NCBI RefSeq assembly: GCF_019175385.1 | Contig: NC_083339.1 | Location: forward strand, 81,332,120 to 81,396,119 | DNA: 64,000 bases | Reading direction: 5' to 3' | DNA from: Lycium barbarum | Lineage: Eukaryota; Streptophyta; Magnoliopsida; Solanales; Solanaceae | Part shown: positions 48,508-60,833 of the stretch, in pieces | Layout: each line of letters starts with the position of its first letter | Position numbering within the stretch: position 1 is the stretch's first letter | Notes under the pieces: model-generated | The model's input: the letters and a program-made list of their open reading frames with translations, nothing else | Told to the model about the DNA's origin: nothing | Databases searched by the model: none | Translations under genes and position numbers: made by a program

Positions 48508-49721
48508 TGTTACGTATCATTTTGACTAAGTCGTACATGCACTTACCTTTCCCACCTCGATAAGAGAACCCTCAATCCAACGATAAGTAAAGTCATAAAT
48601 AAATAAATCAATTAAGCGGAAGAGAATAATCATATAACAGAATTAGTGTGGAGATAAGGAAATACACCCAGGGTCTGGTCTAATCCATACAAGAGCATCT
48701 AATGAAATATATATATATATATATATAGGTCTGGAATATAATAATACATCAAATCTGTCTATGTCTTAGAATGGGAAAAGTAAGACATAATAAGAGGAGT
48801 CTTTAAGGCAGCGAACGTCTCGTGCTCATCCTGGAAACTCAAAGCTGTACTGATGGCGACTATCAGCTACGGGAGATGGAAACAGACCCCACTTGGAACA
48901 GTACTAGTAGGTATCATCGGCCAACTAAGTATAACTAACATAATTCAGAGAATAAAGCAGGATAGGCAGATAAATCAACAAGTATAAGTCAAACATAACC
49001 AGAAACGAGTATCCGTCATCACCTAGGTTGAAGCATTTAAACCCAATTATGCCAAGTCTCAATATATATCCAATCTGAAATCAACAACAGAAGCAAAACA
49101 CCGGATCATCACAATATAAACCAAGATGCAATGCATTGCAATGATGTAAGAATGCCAATGCAATGCAATGCAGTGTACACATGTACTCCGGACGGAAGTA
49201 TCGACCTCCCGGTAGCACAACCCATGGGGGACCCGCGAAGTTCATGTACTCACTCATCCACGATTCCGGGACAATCATCGGACACCGAACTCTCAGTTCA
49301 CACAATCCACGATTATGGGAAAACCATCGGATATTAGACTACTCACATCACTGGCACACAATCCACGGTTCCAGGACAACCATCGGATATTGGACTACTT
49401 ACATCACTCTCATGCAAACTGAGCTCAGCTTATCGCAGTGTTTTACAAAGTGTCAATAATATATCATGGGAGATGTGAATGCGTGCGATGTATGAGTCAA
49501 CATGAATAATCAGATTAATATCACAAGTACCAAACAAGGGTACACCAACAATATAATGGAAGAATACACAAGTCATATAAAGACACTATCCCCGAAATCA
49601 AATGTCAACAAGTGGGGCACCACAATATCATGCAAGATATATCTCAATAGTCTCCAATATCCGCTATCATTATGCGGCATCAAGCCCACAACAATAGGAA
49701 AATTCAATCACAACACAACGG
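48508..49721 (-). repeat. Element H 5' LTR, PBS-proximal part
   Basis: It is homologous to 21446-22720 of the 3' LTR. Element C interrupts it after AACGG, and the LTR resumes at 57545. Differences from the 3' LTR are numerous, including a lost block near 48640 and an AT expansion near 48710. Confidence 0.9.
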
Positions 49722-50287
49722 TGTTACACCCCGGAAAATTTCACGTTACTAAGACTGTAGACGGCTTAGTATGAGCTCAAGGGAGAGAAAAGTTATACAA
49801 GGATCAGGGATGAAGATTATATGATCTGAGTATAAGAATATATATATATATATATATATATATAAGACATTTGGAGACCGCATGGAGTAAATCAGTTAAC
49901 ACGTTACTTGATGAATAGCCCTCGTAACCGTAAGATAAGATGGGGCCCACATGTCAGAGTTTTATAATGGACATATGAAAAGTGATATGAGTAGTACATG
50001 GGAAGTTGAGGAAGTCTAAAGAAGGACCCTTAAGCCAAATATGTGCATAAGCCCTACAAAAGGATGATTTAAGGATACGTTTTCGGATGATCTGACTTGG
50101 AGGGGCCAAAATGCTACTATAGGTTTGGAATTTGGAAACACACCAAAAATAAAAGTTGTAGATAATTGAAAGATCTTTCCAACCATAGGTCATGGGCCCC
50201 CAGAAAATATCGGGATCATAAGTTATGGCCATATTAAGATCAAGACTCCAAACTGCCAAATGGCTTTCACTGGTCCCACTTGAGAAG

Positions 50288-50320
50288 GTCGGTGGAACCG
50301 ACTTATGAGGGGTATAAATA
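50288..50320 (+). promoter_or_regulatory. Palindrome and TATA box of the C 5' LTR
   Basis: GTCGGT-GGA-ACCGAC (50288-50302) lies 10 bp before TATAAATA (50313-50320), a strong plant TATA box. In the 3' LTR (55301-55334) the TATA box is intact but one hairpin base has changed. Confidence 0.6.
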
Positions 50321-51557
50321 CCCCATTAACTCCATTTTTTCAGCATTCTTAGATTCTCAATAGTCCTAGAAACTTCCCAATACAACCCCTAAACATTTAT
50401 AGCCCATTAAATCAAGAATTTAACAAGATTACACCAAACTAGTCCATGAAAGGTGATTGTTCTTGGTTCTACTTGATGTTGTGGTAAGTTTGGTCTTAAG
50501 AAAGTTGGTGTGGCTGAATTTATTCAAGAATAAGGTATGTTCTTCATCCTATCTCTTATGTTGAGTTGATTTGAAGGTTTAGCAAATCTTAAAAGTGAAA
50601 ATAGTTATGGAGGAAAAGTCATAAAATGTCATGTTGTAGTTGTTGTGTTTATGGACAGTTTTGAGCATGATGTTGCTGTGTAGCTGGGTTGATTTACATG
50701 TATAGAGATGGTATATAATGTTGTTGGTGTCTTGATGAGATTATGCTCCTTGATTGGGAAGAAAGGAAGTGTATTTTGAAAAACATCGTGTGGGATGTTT
50801 TATGGAATATATTGGTATTGATAATAATGTTGTTGATGTTGGTATTATTGTTGTTGTTGTTGGTTGCTGAATTGTGATTTCGGGCTAGGCATATAAACAG
50901 GAGAGATGTTGCCCGATTTTCGGCAGGATATAAAATAGTTTGATTTGAAAACTTAGCACAAGTATACAACAATGAGTCTAATGATAGTTGAATCCTTTTA
51001 AATATAGATCGACTAGCTTGGAAAGACAAGCGTGCAGTAATTAGAGTAAGGTGACCAGAAAGGTATGTAAGGCTAAACCCTTTCTTTCTAAAGGCATGAT
51101 TCCTATGTTAAGGTTCCATATACGTTTCCATAACCGTCTTCTTCCAAAAGTTAGAAGTTCATTATTCTTGGGAGCTTCTTATGATAATAAAGATGATAGG
51201 TTTTCTATGATGAACATGATGATGATGATTCTAATTATAGAAATTCCAAAGCTTATGATTTAATGTTATTTTGAGATTATTGAGCTTATTTCATGATTTC
51301 CTCGATTTTATTCATTGTTGTTGATTTCACCTTATGTTAGTTGTTCCTTCAAGGTGAGACATAGTGATGATGGTTGTTGCATAATATAAATCGGATATTA
51401 CCAACCTTACATCACTCCGCTAAAGTGGTAGCTTATGTTTGAACCCTTCTGCATGCTATGAGTATAATATGTGTGTAAAGCTATTTTGTGACATTACCAA
51501 GTTCTATTATTTCATTTTGCTTATGTACTGTACTCATTCTCATTCTTCATGTACATA

Positions 51558-51600
51558 TAAAAGGCACAGTTGACAGGGGGTGACGCTGTGGCCTTTGTTG

Positions 51601-51650
<50 letters not shown>

Positions 51651-51795
51651 AAGGCACAGTTGACAGGGGGTGACACTGTGGCCTTTGTTGTGATGTATAT
51701 ATATAAGGCATAGTTGACAGGGGGTGATGTTGTGGCCTTTGTTGTGATGTATATATAAGGCACAGTTGACAGGGGGTGACACTGTGACCTTTGTT

Positions 51796-51830
<35 letters not shown>

Positions 51831-51930
51831 CACGGTTGACAGGGGTTGACGTTGTGGCCTATGATGTGATGTTTATCTATAAGAGGCACAGTTGACAGGG
51901 GGTGATGCAGTGGCCTATGTGGTGATGTTT
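51558..51930 (+). repeat. Minisatellite in the C 5' LTR
   Basis: About six units of roughly 50-60 bp each contain AAGGCACAGTTGACAGGGG, then GTGACGCTGTGGCCTTTGTT and GTGATG. They are separated by AT tracts of very different length, including one of about 40 bp at 51605-51646. The reading frames across it are repeat artefacts. Confidence 0.93.
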
Positions 51931-52548
51931 TAGAGGTGACGATGTGGATTATGTTGTGGCATTTCTATAGATTTATGTGTTTTCTTGATATAGCCATACT
52001 GATTCATTTATCTTTCACATTTATTGATATGTCTCAAATGTCTTCCATGATTTTATGTACATGTTGATCTCATGCCTTACATACTCATTACATCGTTCGT
52101 ACTGACGTCCCTTGTTGTGGACGCTGCATTCATGCCCGCAGGTATATATAGACAAGACGAGGATCTTTCATTGTAGGCTGCCTTCAGGTACCCGTTCTGA
52201 TTGGTGAGAACCACTTCTTCCTGGAGCACTGCCGAGTCTGGATGTATATATGTTTGTATGATTTTTGTTCACGGCATGTCGGAGGCCCTGTCCCGACTTG
52301 TATATTTCAGTCATGTTCATAGAGGCTTTGCAGCCAGTTCCTGTGTATAGCTTAGTTATGTTTTGTCGGTCGTTATATTGGCGTCATGAGTTCACTGGAC
52401 ATAAATTTATACATGATATTACGTTCATATCTAGCCTTAGTCTTATTTTTTCATTCGAGACATAGAGAACACAAGTTATAAGTTGGTTCGCTCGATTTCC
52501 GTAAGGTGTCGGGTGCCAATCACGCCTTACCAAGGGTGGGGTGTGACA

Positions 52549-54695
52549 AATTGGTATTAGAGTAGTTATGTCTTAGGGTTGTCTGCAAGCCGTGTCTAGC
52601 AGAGTCCTGTTTATGGGTGTAAAGCCGGCCACATTTATAAACAGGAGGCTACAAGGCATTTAGGAATGATTGACCTTATTTTCTCATCTTAGATTGTGTG
52701 AGAGAGCTGAGTCATAGGAAATGAAATTCCTTGTACTAACCCTTGATTTCAGCGAAAGAATGGTGTTGATAAAGGAGGAGGATGATGATATTAGGATTAC
52801 AAAGGTAAGTCACTTTGGTAAAATTACGACATCAAGATGTGCATCTTCTATGAGAATAAATTGGTCATAGTCAAGATAAGCTGATTGTATAGTAAAGCAG
52901 GGGGAATTAGTTACATGTATAATTTAATGATAAGTTCAGTTGTAAGATTGCAGACGACAGAAGTTGAAGGAAACAGTACAGAGGTAAGTAATGGTAAAAA
53001 GGATTATAAGTCAGCTATGGTAAAAATGTTGCAAGTATTATTGAAATGTATAACTAATGAGTGGAAGAGAAAGTGACCAGGGAAATATACAAGGACGATT
53101 GATAAAAGTTCAAGTATATTCCGAGTTGTGACGCATGAGGTAAGTTTCGACATCTTTGCATTTCTGTCCGATATTGAGAGCCCTATGAGGCTAAGATGTG
53201 TTACGTATGTATCTATATGACCCTGTGAGGCATTGCATGTATTTACTGGGTTGCGTCCAGGTCTTGGATAGTAAGAAATATAAGGGACACTCTGCTTAAA
53301 TATTCCTAAAATTTAAGGACAAGGACCAAAGATTTAGGAGATCACGAAGAGTATACGTCTATGATTGCTACAGATTGATTAATGGGGACGTATGAGACAA
53401 GATGATATGGAATGATAAGATGAAGATGACACTACAAGTGGACATTGGGCATTAGTTATTGGAATAAAAAGTACTATTCTGGCTGGACAGATAGTTGGGT
53501 ACATCATTATTTCGAGTATCCTTAGGGATTATTATAGGCAAGATTTGAGATTTAAAGTAGTATTTTTGGGTAATGACAAGTAGGGAACTTGAAGGATTCG
53601 TAAGTGAAAGAACAAAGCGATGACGAAAGGATTATTATGGGATGAAAATTCAATCGAGAATGGCAATGGAATATAACACCATAAGGTAAAACCTTTGGGG
53701 GGGAGGAGGGAGTGAGTAAGCTTGATTACGAGCACAACGACTGAAATAATATGTGGTAGGTGTTGTATTGGGAATGGATTATAGAGATAGTTCGAAGTAA
53801 GAATTGTTGTGGAAATAAGATTAACAAAATCTGAAGGCAAGTCAGCAAATGAATAGAGTAACTAAAGAGTATCTTTTGAGACTGGACTGAAAATAATTCG
53901 TGGGGAAGAAAAGAAATTGAACGATATTCTAGTGGGGAACTTAATGTCCACAAAATGGGAAGGATATGACAAGAAAACAGAAGGGAATTCAAGGGAGTTT
54001 TAAGATGTTTTATATATGTTAGTTTAGTGAATTGGGGTTACTTAGTTCCTACAGATCGGGAGTTGTCGGTAAAACGAAGTATAGTCACAACTTATGTTTT
54101 CTATTGATGTAGAGGTGATTACGTTGAGCAGAGCTGTGACTAGTTAGATATTTGACACAATTGTAGAGCAATGGTTACAAGAGTATCAAGAGGCAAGTTA
54201 TGAGATTTAAAGGCCAGTAAGGTAAAAATGAGGAAGATATGAGCTATTGGAGTACATGAGGTCATAATTGGTTTAGACCTCAGTTAAGAGGCCAGAAGCG
54301 CCGTAGTTCGATATCCAGGTATGTTAGTGATTTCTTCAAAAGCATGTTTTCTGACTTATGAGTTTCAAGAGCAAAGAGATTAGTTACAAGGGTAGACAAA
54401 GGTTTGTAAACCTATGATGTTAGTAAATTCAGTAGAAGGTTATGAAGGATATGAGCAGATTTAAACAAGTTAAAAGTCGGGGAATGGACGATAAGATTTT
54501 GGGAAGGACAAAAGTAAGCGTAGGAAAGAGCGAGTAAATAACCAATGGAGACCTGTTATGGCGATGGTACGATTAAATGCGATATGTTAACGGGAAGAAT
54601 GACTCGATAAGGGGATGTACCAGAGAATGGGATCAGGGACAGAGTACAAGACTAGTTTAAACATTCGAGGACGAATGTTTCTAAGGGGGGAGGGA
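52549..54695 (+). mobile_element. Element C internal region (no gag-pol)
   Basis: It starts with a degenerate primer-binding site TGGTATTAGAGT (52552-52563) and the leader shared with A and B (GTGTCTAGCAGAGTCCTGTT, TTATAAACAGGAGGCTAC). It has the 3'-UTR-like GACCCTGTGAGGCATTGC near 53220, then about 1.4 kb of unassigned sequence. It ends with the hairpin AAACATTCG-AGGA-CGAATGTTT (54659-54680) and a purine tract. I did not find a 5S-like segment here, unlike in A and B. Confidence 0.86.
54659..54695 (+). other. PPT-adjacent hairpin and polypurine tract, element C
   Basis: This has a 9-bp stem with loop AGGA. The outermost pair is A-T where families A and B have G-C, a compensatory change. AAGGGGGGAGGGA follows. 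Confidence 0.82.
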
Positions 54696-54809
54696 TGTTA
54701 CACCCCAGAAAATTTCGCGTTACTAAGACTGTAGACGGCTTAGTATGAGCTCAACGAAGAGCAAAGTTATACAAGGATCAGGGATGAATATTATACGATC
54801 TGAGTATAA

Positions 54810-54881
<72 letters not shown>

Positions 54882-57544
54882 CATTTGGATACCGCATGGA
54901 GTAAATCAGTTAACACGTTACTTGATGAATAACCCCCGTAACCGTAAGATAAGGTGGGGCCCACATGTCGGAGTTTTATAAAGGACATATGAAAAGTGAT
55001 ATGATTAGTACATGGGAAGTTGAGCAAGTCTTAAGAAAGACTCTTAAGCCAAATATGTGCATAAGACCTCCAAAAGGATGATTTAAGGATACGTTTTCGG
55101 ATAATCTGACTTAGAGGGGCAAAAACGCTATTATAAATTTGGAATTTGGAAACACACAAAATACAAAAGTTGTAGATAATTGAAAGAGATTGCCAACCAT
55201 AAGTCGTGGGCCCTCATAAAATATTGGGATCAAGAGTTATGGCCATTTTATGATAAAGACTCCAAGCTGCCAAATGGCTTCCGCAGGTCCCACTTGTGCA
55301 GGTCGGTGGAACAGACCTATGAGGGGTATAAATATCCCATTAACTCCATTGTTTCAGCACTTTACATTCTCAATAGTCCTAGAAACTTCCCAACACAACC
55401 CCAAACATTTATAGCCCATTAAATCAAGAATTTAACAAGATTACACCAAACTAGTCCATGAAAGGTGATTGTTCTTGCTTCTACTTGATGTTGTGGTAAG
55501 TTTGGTCTTGAATAAAGTTGGTGTGGCTGCATTTATTCAAGTATAAGGTATTTTATTCATCCTATCTCTTATATTGAGTTGATTTGAAGGTTTAGTATGT
55601 CTTAAAAGTGAAAATAGTTATGGAGGAAAGGTCATAAAGTGTCGTGTTGTTGTTGTTGTGTTTATGGACTGGTTTGAGCATGTTGTGGCTGTGTGGACGG
55701 GCTGATTTACATGTATAGAGATGGTATCTAATGTTGTTGGTGTGTTGATGACATTATGCTCCTTGATTGGGAAGAAAGGAAGTGTATATTGTTGTTGTAT
55801 GTTGAAAAACATGGTGTGGGATGTTTTATGGAATATATTGGTATTGATAATATTGTTGTTGATGTTGGTATTGTTGTTGTTATTGTTGTTGGTTGCTGAA
55901 TTGTGATTTCGGGCGAGGCATATAAACAGGAGAGATGTTGCCCGATTTTCAGCAGGATATAAAATAGTTTGATTTGAACACTTAGCACAAGTATACAACA
56001 TTGAGTCCAACGATAGTTGAATCCTCTTAAATATAGATCGACGAGCTTGGAAAGACAAGCGTGCAGTAATTAGAGTAAGGCGACCAGAAAGTTATGTAAG
56101 GCTAAACCCTTTCTTTCTAAAGGCATGATTCCTATGTTAGGATTCCATATATGTTTCCGTAACCTTCTTCTACCAAAAGTTAGAAGTTCATTATTCTTGA
56201 AAGCTTCTTATGATGCTAAAGATGATAAGTTTTCTATGATGAACATGATGATGATGATTCTAATTCTAGAAATTCCAAAGCTTATGATTTAATGCTATTA
56301 TGAGATTATTGAGCTTATTTCATGATTTCCTCAATTTTATTCATTGTTGTTGATCTCACCTTATGTTAGTTGTTCCTTCAAGGTGAGACATAGCGATGAT
56401 GGTTGTTCCATAATATAAATCGGATATTACCGACCTTACATCACTCCGTTAAAGTGGTAGCTTATGTTTGAACCCTCATGCATGCTATGAGTATAATATG
56501 TGTGTAAAGCTATTTTGTGACATTACCAAGTTCTAGTATTTCATTTTGCTTATGCACTGCACTCATTCTCATTCTTCATGTACATATAAAAGGCACAGTT
56601 GACAGAGGGTGACACTGTGGCCTTTGTTGTGATGTATATATATATAAAGCACAGTTGACAGGGGTGACGCTGTGGCCTCTGTTGTGATGTATATATATAA
56701 GGCACAGTTGATAGGGGGTGATGCTGGGGCCTTTATTGTGATGTATATATATAAGGCACAGTTGACAGGGGGTGACGCTGTGGCCTTTGTTGTGATGTAT
56801 ATATATAAGCCACAGTTGACAGGGGGTGACACTGTGACCTTTGTTGTGATGTATATATATGAGGCACAGTTGACAGGGGTGACGCTGTGGCCTATGATGT
56901 GATGTTTATCTATAAAAGGCACAATTTACAGGGGGTGACGCTGTGGCCTGTGTGGTGATGTTTTAGAGGTGACGATGTGGATTATGTTGTGGCATTTCCA
57001 TAGATATCTGTGTTTTCTTGATATAGCCATACTGATTCATTTATCTTGCACATTTATTGATTTGTCTCAAATTTCTTCCATGATTTTATGTACATGTTGA
57101 TCTCATGCCTTACATACTCAGTACATCGTTCGTACTGACGTCCCTTCTTGTGGACGCTGCGTTCATGCCCGCAGGTGTAGATAGACAAGATGAGGATCTT
57201 TCATCGTAGGCTGCTTTCAGGTACCAGTTCTGATTGGTGAGCTCCACTTCTTTGTGGAGCACTGCCGAGTCTGGTTGTATGTATGTTTGTATGATTTTGT
57301 TTTCAGGGCATGTCGGCAGCCCTGTCCCGACAGTTCCTGTGTATAGCTTAGTTATGTTTTGTCGGTCGTTATATTGGCGTCGTGGGTTCATTGAACCTAT
57401 ATTTATACATGATATTACGTTCATATCTAGCCTTAGTCTTATTTTGTCATTCGAGACATAGAGAATACAAGTTATAAGTTGGTTTGCTCGGTTTTCATAA
57501 GGTGTCGGGCGCCAATCACGCCTTACCATGGGTGGGGTGTGACA
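54696..57544 (+). repeat. Element C 3' LTR
   Basis: This LTR of 2849 bp runs TGTTACACCCCAG to GGTGTGACA. It has a much longer AT tract (54812-54879) than the 5' copy and TATAAATA at 55327-55334. Its VNTR has seven units (56588-56975), and the TTACATACTC module is at 57109-57176. A block near 57330 present in the 5' LTR (about 52303-52335) is missing. Confidence 0.92.
56588..56975 (+). repeat. Minisatellite in the C 3' LTR
   Basis: Seven units of the same GGCACAGTTGACAGGGG-type repeat as at 51558-51930, with short uniform AT spacers. Unit number and spacer length differ between the two LTRs, so the array has changed since insertion. Confidence 0.93.
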
Positions 57545-57642
57545 AACGGGATGGTTAGTCCCAATCGCACAACAGGGCCTAACTTGATACGATATCCAAC
57601 CCAACTTCATACCTGAAGGTTTACATGATGTCTTCGATAATA
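57545..57642 (-). repeat. Element H 5' LTR, middle part
   Basis: This short LTR stretch lies between element C and the RTE fragment and is homologous to 22719-22818. It begins with the AACGG duplication of C. It ends with the left 19-bp duplication of the RTE fragment (57624-57642). Confidence 0.88.
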
Positions 57643-58022
57643 CAACAACAACAACAACAACCCAGTGAAATCCCATAACGTGGGGTCTGGGGAGGGTAGA
57701 GTGTACGCAGACCTTACTCCTACCAAGGTAGGACAACTGTTTCCGAAAGACCCTCGGCTCAATAAAAAGCATAAAAAAGGTCAGATAAGAAATTCAAAGT
57801 GATGTGAAAATGCAAATAACGAAAGCGACACAGATAAAATAGGATAATCAAAGTACAAGAAATAACAGATAACAGCAGAAATCAGAGCACAAGAAATTAT
57901 ACTGCAATAATGCGCCTACTAATAAGGAAGGATAACGAGACTATCTACTAGCCTACTACCCTAATCTGGGTCCTCCAAACCCTCCTATCTAAGGTCATAT
58001 CCTCGATAAGCTGTAATTGCCC
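57643..58022 (-). mobile_element. 5'-truncated RTE-type LINE with TTG tail
   Basis: This 380-bp insertion is flanked by CATGATGTCTTCGATAATA (57624-57642) and a copy with two changes (58023-58041). On the minus strand its left part encodes QLQLIEDMTLDR and VWRTQIRVVG then a stop (57948-57950), the C-terminus of RTE-clade ORF2 as I recall it. A 3' untranslated region follows, with GAGCCGAGGGTCTTTCGGAA and GTCTGCGTACACTCTACCCT, and a (TTG)n tail. Solanaceae TS SINEs share this tail, but the coding remnant shows this is a truncated LINE. Confidence 0.82.
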
Positions 58023-59407
58023 CATGCTGTCTCCGATAATATCATCTAAATATATGCTTCGCTACACGAAGTCTCACCAAGGGTAAGCCATAACCTACCT
58101 GGATGGCCGAACCACAAAACTCTAACAATCACTCCTTCGCTTTCCCCTTCCGCTGATCCTCAAGGTCCAGAAAGTTTAGGCATATTCGAAATCTGGATTA
58201 GAAATCATGAAGACCGATACCTATATTTCTATCATTAAATTTAGATCAAAACCAACCCTAGAATTTGGGAAATTGGGGCCCACAAGGTCAAACGGGAAAT
58301 TCGTGAGTAAAATATCAAATTAAGCACTAGGTGATCAAAACCCCAACAACTAATTGCTAAATTAACTCAAGGATTCACCTAGTTCCGAATTTTAAGTAAA
58401 ATCCCAAATTTTGGGTATAGACCCTAACTCTTAGATTCAAGAATTCAACACTAATAATGAGAGATATAGGATTAACAACCTTAGATATATCACAATCTAG
58501 CATAAACCCAATCAATTTCTCCATTAAAAAGCCTAGATAGAAAATCCATCAAAATCCACTTTTAATCTTCCATTACTAAGGGACTAACAAGGAAAGAGAA
58601 ATTCTAAGATGATTAGGAACAATGAAATAGCAAGAGGGTTAGAATTACTTACCACCAAGAATATTCACCAATAATCCCGAAGAATAGTTCCCAAGAGCTC
58701 AAATTTTGGAATGGTATTAAATGATAGACTAAGGGCTTTTAACACTTCATTTAATGAACTAAAACTGCCTGTCACCCGCTTCCGCGACGCTAAGGATGCT
58801 TTAGCGGTGCCGTGACCGCTACAATGGTCATGCCCAATGGCAAGGACCGCTCCAGCGGCAGGGTGACCGCTTCAGCGGTACCGCTGCCGCGGTGCTGGTG
58901 CCGCAAAAGCAGGCACCAGACACAAAAAACTCTACAAGTTTTCACACTTCCACTCGAATATTTGACTAATTCCCGAGGCCATCTGCTCACAAACCACATA
59001 CACAAACACACATAAAAACATGCTACGAACGCACTCATGGCCTCGGAATTCCCAACGGAGGTCTCGTCGACTGAGTTAACCCCCGATGCCTCAATTTTAA
59101 TTTCCCAACCCAAGTCCCAAAATGCATTCGAGTGAAATGGGAATCGAACCAGATATACACACAAGTTCTAAATGACATTCAGACCTCTCGGAATTGACGG
59201 ATTTCTGAAAAAGGTCTGTTTACCCAAAAGTCAACTTTGAGTCAACTCTTTTTCACTTAAAGCACATAATTCACAAGAATCGCCCGAATCAAGTCTAGAC
59301 ACCTCAGCAAGCATGTCAACGGTCTCCTCGGGTCAAAAGTGAGCTAACCAAGCTCGAAAATGGGCGAAAATATCGGAAGGACTATAACGACCAAACGGGT
59401 CGTTACA
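58023..59407 (-). repeat. Element H 5' LTR, U3 part
   Basis: It is homologous to 22800-24177 and holds the LTR start on the minus strand (TGTAACGACCCGTTTGG at 59407). The CCGCT...AGCGG palindrome cluster is at 58770-58915. ATTGT (59408-59412) completes the target duplication. Confidence 0.9.
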
Positions 59408-59650
59408 ATTGTCTCCTCCCCTTCCCTCCCCCAACGTCCCCCAACCCCACCCTTCGAGCATCCCTCGCCCGCCACCCGAAAACTCTCACTCCCCAAATCG
59501 TCCCACCCCCATGGTGTTTTTCTAAAATGCATATAAATGCTCTTGGGATAATATATTTTTTGCTTACGTAGCCAAATACTAGAAATTTCTTACTTATTTT
59601 ACAAAAAATATTTTTTATGGAAAACATTTTCCTTCGTACTAGACACACCC
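59408..59650. mobile_element. Harbinger-like MITE, right part
   Basis: This is the remainder of the MITE started at 21281, beginning with the ATTGT duplication made by H. It ends GTACTAGACACACCC, the inverted counterpart of the left terminus, followed by ATA. Confidence 0.7.
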
Positions 59651-60339
59651 ATAATTTGTACCATTTTCATAATAACAAATAAATTTGAAAAGGACAATTT
59701 GTTCTATATAACGGTAAAAGTTGTTCCTTTAATTTCCAAAAAAATGGGTAAAAGTAAATATCCTAACTTCTATTTCCCTTTAGGGTGGTGAACGAAATTT
59801 CCCTCCATCTTTTAAACGAAAACAATAACCCCTTGAATAATTTTTTCGGATGAGCAAAAGAACTTTACTACAAGAAAAAAATGATTCTTTATATTAAAAC
59901 TTGTTAGTGTTTTAATGTGCAGGGACAATCCAAAGTCGACAAAGCCCACAAACTACTTAGTAGCCGAGTATCCCACAAGACCTATATGCAAGAAGGATTT
60001 ATGACCAATATATTCAAGCCCAACTCAAAGAAATCCCTACACTGCCTTGCGACAAAGGAAAAGAGATATGATATATATCTCATTTAATGCAGTGAATATT
60101 CGCAGTTAGGGAAGCAAGCACCATTCAGACCTGAGGAAGGAAAGAAGATTAAAGATATACTTTATTAAAGGAAGTATGCATAGTCAATAATCAATCAAGA
60201 GTAAAAATATCTAAGTCTGCCAACGTATCTATACTACACAAGGAAAGAACATCAAGAACAACTCCAACTTTATTCTTGGAAATAAGATCAGTAATTCCTT
60301 TTTCCAAGAATCAAATCTATTGGGTTGACATCTCTGCGT
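59651..60339. other. Unassigned AT-rich sequence
   Basis: No coding similarity, terminal repeats or tandem arrays are recognised in this stretch. Confidence 0.5.
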
Positions 60340-60720
60340 GAAGATCCTAACAACTACTTTGGAGACTATAAAAGACGACTTCACAGGACGAAGAAAAATA
60401 TACCTTTGTCTCAACTTCTCAAGTTATCTGCTTTACTTTTCAAAAACATTATATTTCTGAGTGATTTATAGTGTAAACAAAAAAGAAAGAGAGACATAGT
60501 ATAGTTGGTGAGGCATTGTATTAAAAGATTAAGACTATTTGAGTGTAGAGGTAGGAGCTCCAATCAAACAAGTCATTGTACCAAACTTACTTTTAAAGAG
60601 CTGCAAAGATCACCCTTGCAACCCAAGGGGACTGGACATAGACATTGGATCCGAACCAGTATAAATATCATGTGTCAATTACTTTCTGCAATTTAGTTTT
60701 TGCATTTATTCTGTCAAATA
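60340..60720 (+). repeat. Possible decayed Copia LTR remnant
   Basis: GACTATAAAAGACGACTTC supplies a TATA box. The downstream text GTTGGTGAGGCATTGTATTA, CAACCCAAGGGGACTGGAC and CCGAACCAGTATAAAT resembles the 3' part of SIRE/Maximus-type Copia LTRs as I remember them. No paired LTR, primer-binding site or target duplication could be fixed, so this is tentative. Confidence 0.3.
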
Positions 60721-60833
60721 GTCGACTACTGATCCTAGGCAGTCGACTAACTAATCGAAAAATTACAATTAGTCTAATTCTTTATAATTTTTAGGAATAA
60801 GTAATTTCTTGAGTGTGTCAAAAGTAAAAATAT

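Larger units (their letters stand above)
49722..52548 (+). repeat. Element C 5' LTR
   Basis: This LTR of 2827 bp runs TGTTACACCCCGG to GGGGTGTGACA. It holds an AT microsatellite (49838-49864) and a GTCGGT/ACCGAC inverted repeat just before TATAAATA (50313-50320). A donor-like AAGGTATG lies near 50532. A VNTR of six units spans 51558-51930 and the TTACATACTC module lies at 52077-52145. Confidence 0.92.
49722..57544 (+). mobile_element. Element C: non-autonomous LTR retrotransposon in the H 5' LTR
   Basis: This 7823-bp element has target duplication AACGG (49717-49721 and 57545-57549). The empty site is visible in the H 3' LTR near 22719. LTRs are 49722-52548 and 54696-57544. The internal region of 2147 bp has no gag-pol. 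LTR divergence is higher than in B or D by eye, so C inserted earlier. Confidence 0.93.
21446..59407 (-). mobile_element. Element H: Gypsy chromovirus, host of the nest (minus strand)
   Basis: This element is read leftward: 5' LTR (59407-48508, interrupted), primer-binding site, gag, protease, reverse transcriptase, RNase H, integrase, chromodomain, 3' LTR (24177-21446). ATTGT at 21441-21445 and 59408-59412 is its 5-bp target duplication. Elements B, C, D and an RTE fragment sit inside it. Its two LTRs differ much more than those of its guests: roughly one base in eight over the first 80 bases compared by eye. H is therefore the oldest layer of the nest. Confidence 0.92.

Noticed and set aside
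51521..51889. Repetitive minus-strand protein of the ITTKATVSPPVN type
   Set aside because: It is the translation of the LTR minisatellite; frames are open only because the unit lacks stops, and the 3' LTR copy differs in frame and unit number.
51558..51930. CRISPR-like array
   Set aside because: Units are contiguous tandem repeats with AT spacers, not unique spacers, and the context is a plant LTR.
53532..53992. Overlapping minus-strand frames in the interior of element C
   Set aside because: No domain, no homology to gag-pol, no counterpart in A or B; likely chance frames in purine-rich sequence.
57110..57772. 220-codon minus-strand frame
   Set aside because: It spans the end of LTR C, the AACGG duplication, H LTR and the RTE tail; a frame crossing three element boundaries is chance.
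57643..57780. TS SINE
   Set aside because: The tail matches, but the upstream part encodes an RTE ORF2 C-terminus and no tRNA-like A/B boxes were seen, so a truncated LINE is the better call.
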